Shown: in pieces, positions 63,877 through 64,000 of the stretch
Layout of the letters: the number at the start of each line of letters is the position of its first letter
Numbering within the stretch: position 1 is the stretch's first letter
Origin: Acidipila sp. EB88
Lineage (GTDB): Bacteria > Acidobacteriota > Terriglobia > Terriglobales > Acidobacteriaceae
Direction of reading: 5' to 3'
DNA length: 64,000 bases
Assembly (NCBI RefSeq): GCF_003858395.1
Contig: NZ_QWEV01000005.1
Coordinates: 124,001-188,000, forward strand
Made by a program: the position numbers and the translations under genes
The notes under the pieces: model-generated
What the model saw: the letters and a program-made list of their open reading frames with translations, nothing else
Told to the model about the DNA's origin: nothing
Databases searched by the model: none

Positions 63877-64000
63877 GCGCTCCGCGCTGCCCTGCCCTTT
63901 TTACAACCTCCCCGTTCTCTTCCATACTTGCCATGGCCCTGCTGCCGCTTCTCTGCCTTGCCGGGTGCCGGCATCCGCAGCCGGCACCTCCACCGCCGGC
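63873..64000 (+). CDS. Lipoprotein, 5' end only
   Basis: Starts in an ATGA overlap with the kinase stop and runs off the right edge after 42 complete codons. The visible N-terminus carries a hydrophobic stretch ending in the lipobox LCLAGC, so it is a predicted lipoprotein processed by LspA, followed by a Pro-rich linker. Being the third gene of the two-component operon, it may be a signal input or output protein; nothing more can be said from the fragment. Confidence 0.7.
   Translation, partial: MSAPRCPALFTTSPFSSILAMALLPLLCLAGCRHPQPAPPPP

Overview
The window reads as one GC-rich bacterial chromosome segment with no rRNA, tRNA, CRISPR array, prophage or insertion sequence that I can recognise. 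Its gene content suits an Acidobacteriota of the Terriglobia (Acidobacteriaceae-like) type: an Oar-like TonB receptor with a carboxypeptidase-regulatory domain, a VWFA-related secreted protein, secreted TPR proteins, separate glyQ and glyS, and exported sugar enzymes. This placement is inferred from gene content, not from a search.

Layout. 1-1756 holds the 5' part of cheA on the minus strand. 2046-6210 is a sugar locus: a LacI-type regulator, a secreted aldose 1-epimerase and a Tat-exported GH51 arabinofuranosidase. A LacI-type operator candidate lies upstream of the arabinofuranosidase at 6415-6428. 6558-11213 has a conserved protein of unknown function, then pnp and rpsO. 11326-14684 has an orphan molybdenum hydroxylase large subunit facing a TonB-like protein. 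14909-23382 is ileS-lspA, uvrA, a TPR protein and a small secreted protein. 23906-28260 is the four-gene transglutaminase / circularly permuted ATP-grasp / alpha-E / transglutaminase locus, followed by holB and an Hfq-like gene.

30230-36270 contains a Sua5/TsaC gene divergent from a CYTH gene, an exported MetX-like hydrolase, glyS and glyQ. 36493-40386 has the TonB receptor and a secreted hypothetical. 40486-44276 has recO, a zinc-ribbon orphan beside an AT-richer intergenic stretch, a family 2 glycosyltransferase and hslR. glnA, a Cys-rich small ORF and a ferredoxin follow. 46960-50009 is a minus-strand operon of moaD-moaE fusion, VWFA protein, second Hfq-like protein and suhB. 50270-54938 runs purC, cvpA, a Fis-type HTH, a HAD hydrolase and a secretin. 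54968-59823 (minus) is an M20 dipeptidase with an apparent frameshift, mobA, an MlaF-like ATPase and nadE. A rhodanese, an NtrC-type response regulator, its sensor kinase and the start of a lipoprotein complete the window.

Themes. Three loci concern the molybdenum cofactor (the hydroxylase, the MoaD-MoaE fusion, MobA). Two divergent Sm/Hfq-like proteins coexist. Several genes (tsaC, CYTH, the second hfq-like gene, moaDE, nadE) have a -10-like hexamer exactly 6 nt before the start codon and no good Shine-Dalgarno, which suggests leaderless mRNAs. Translational coupling by ATGA, GTGA, TTGA or CTGA overlaps is common. The least understood parts are the ATP-grasp/alpha-E/transglutaminase locus, the 6558-7976 family and the zinc-ribbon orphan at 41467-42204.
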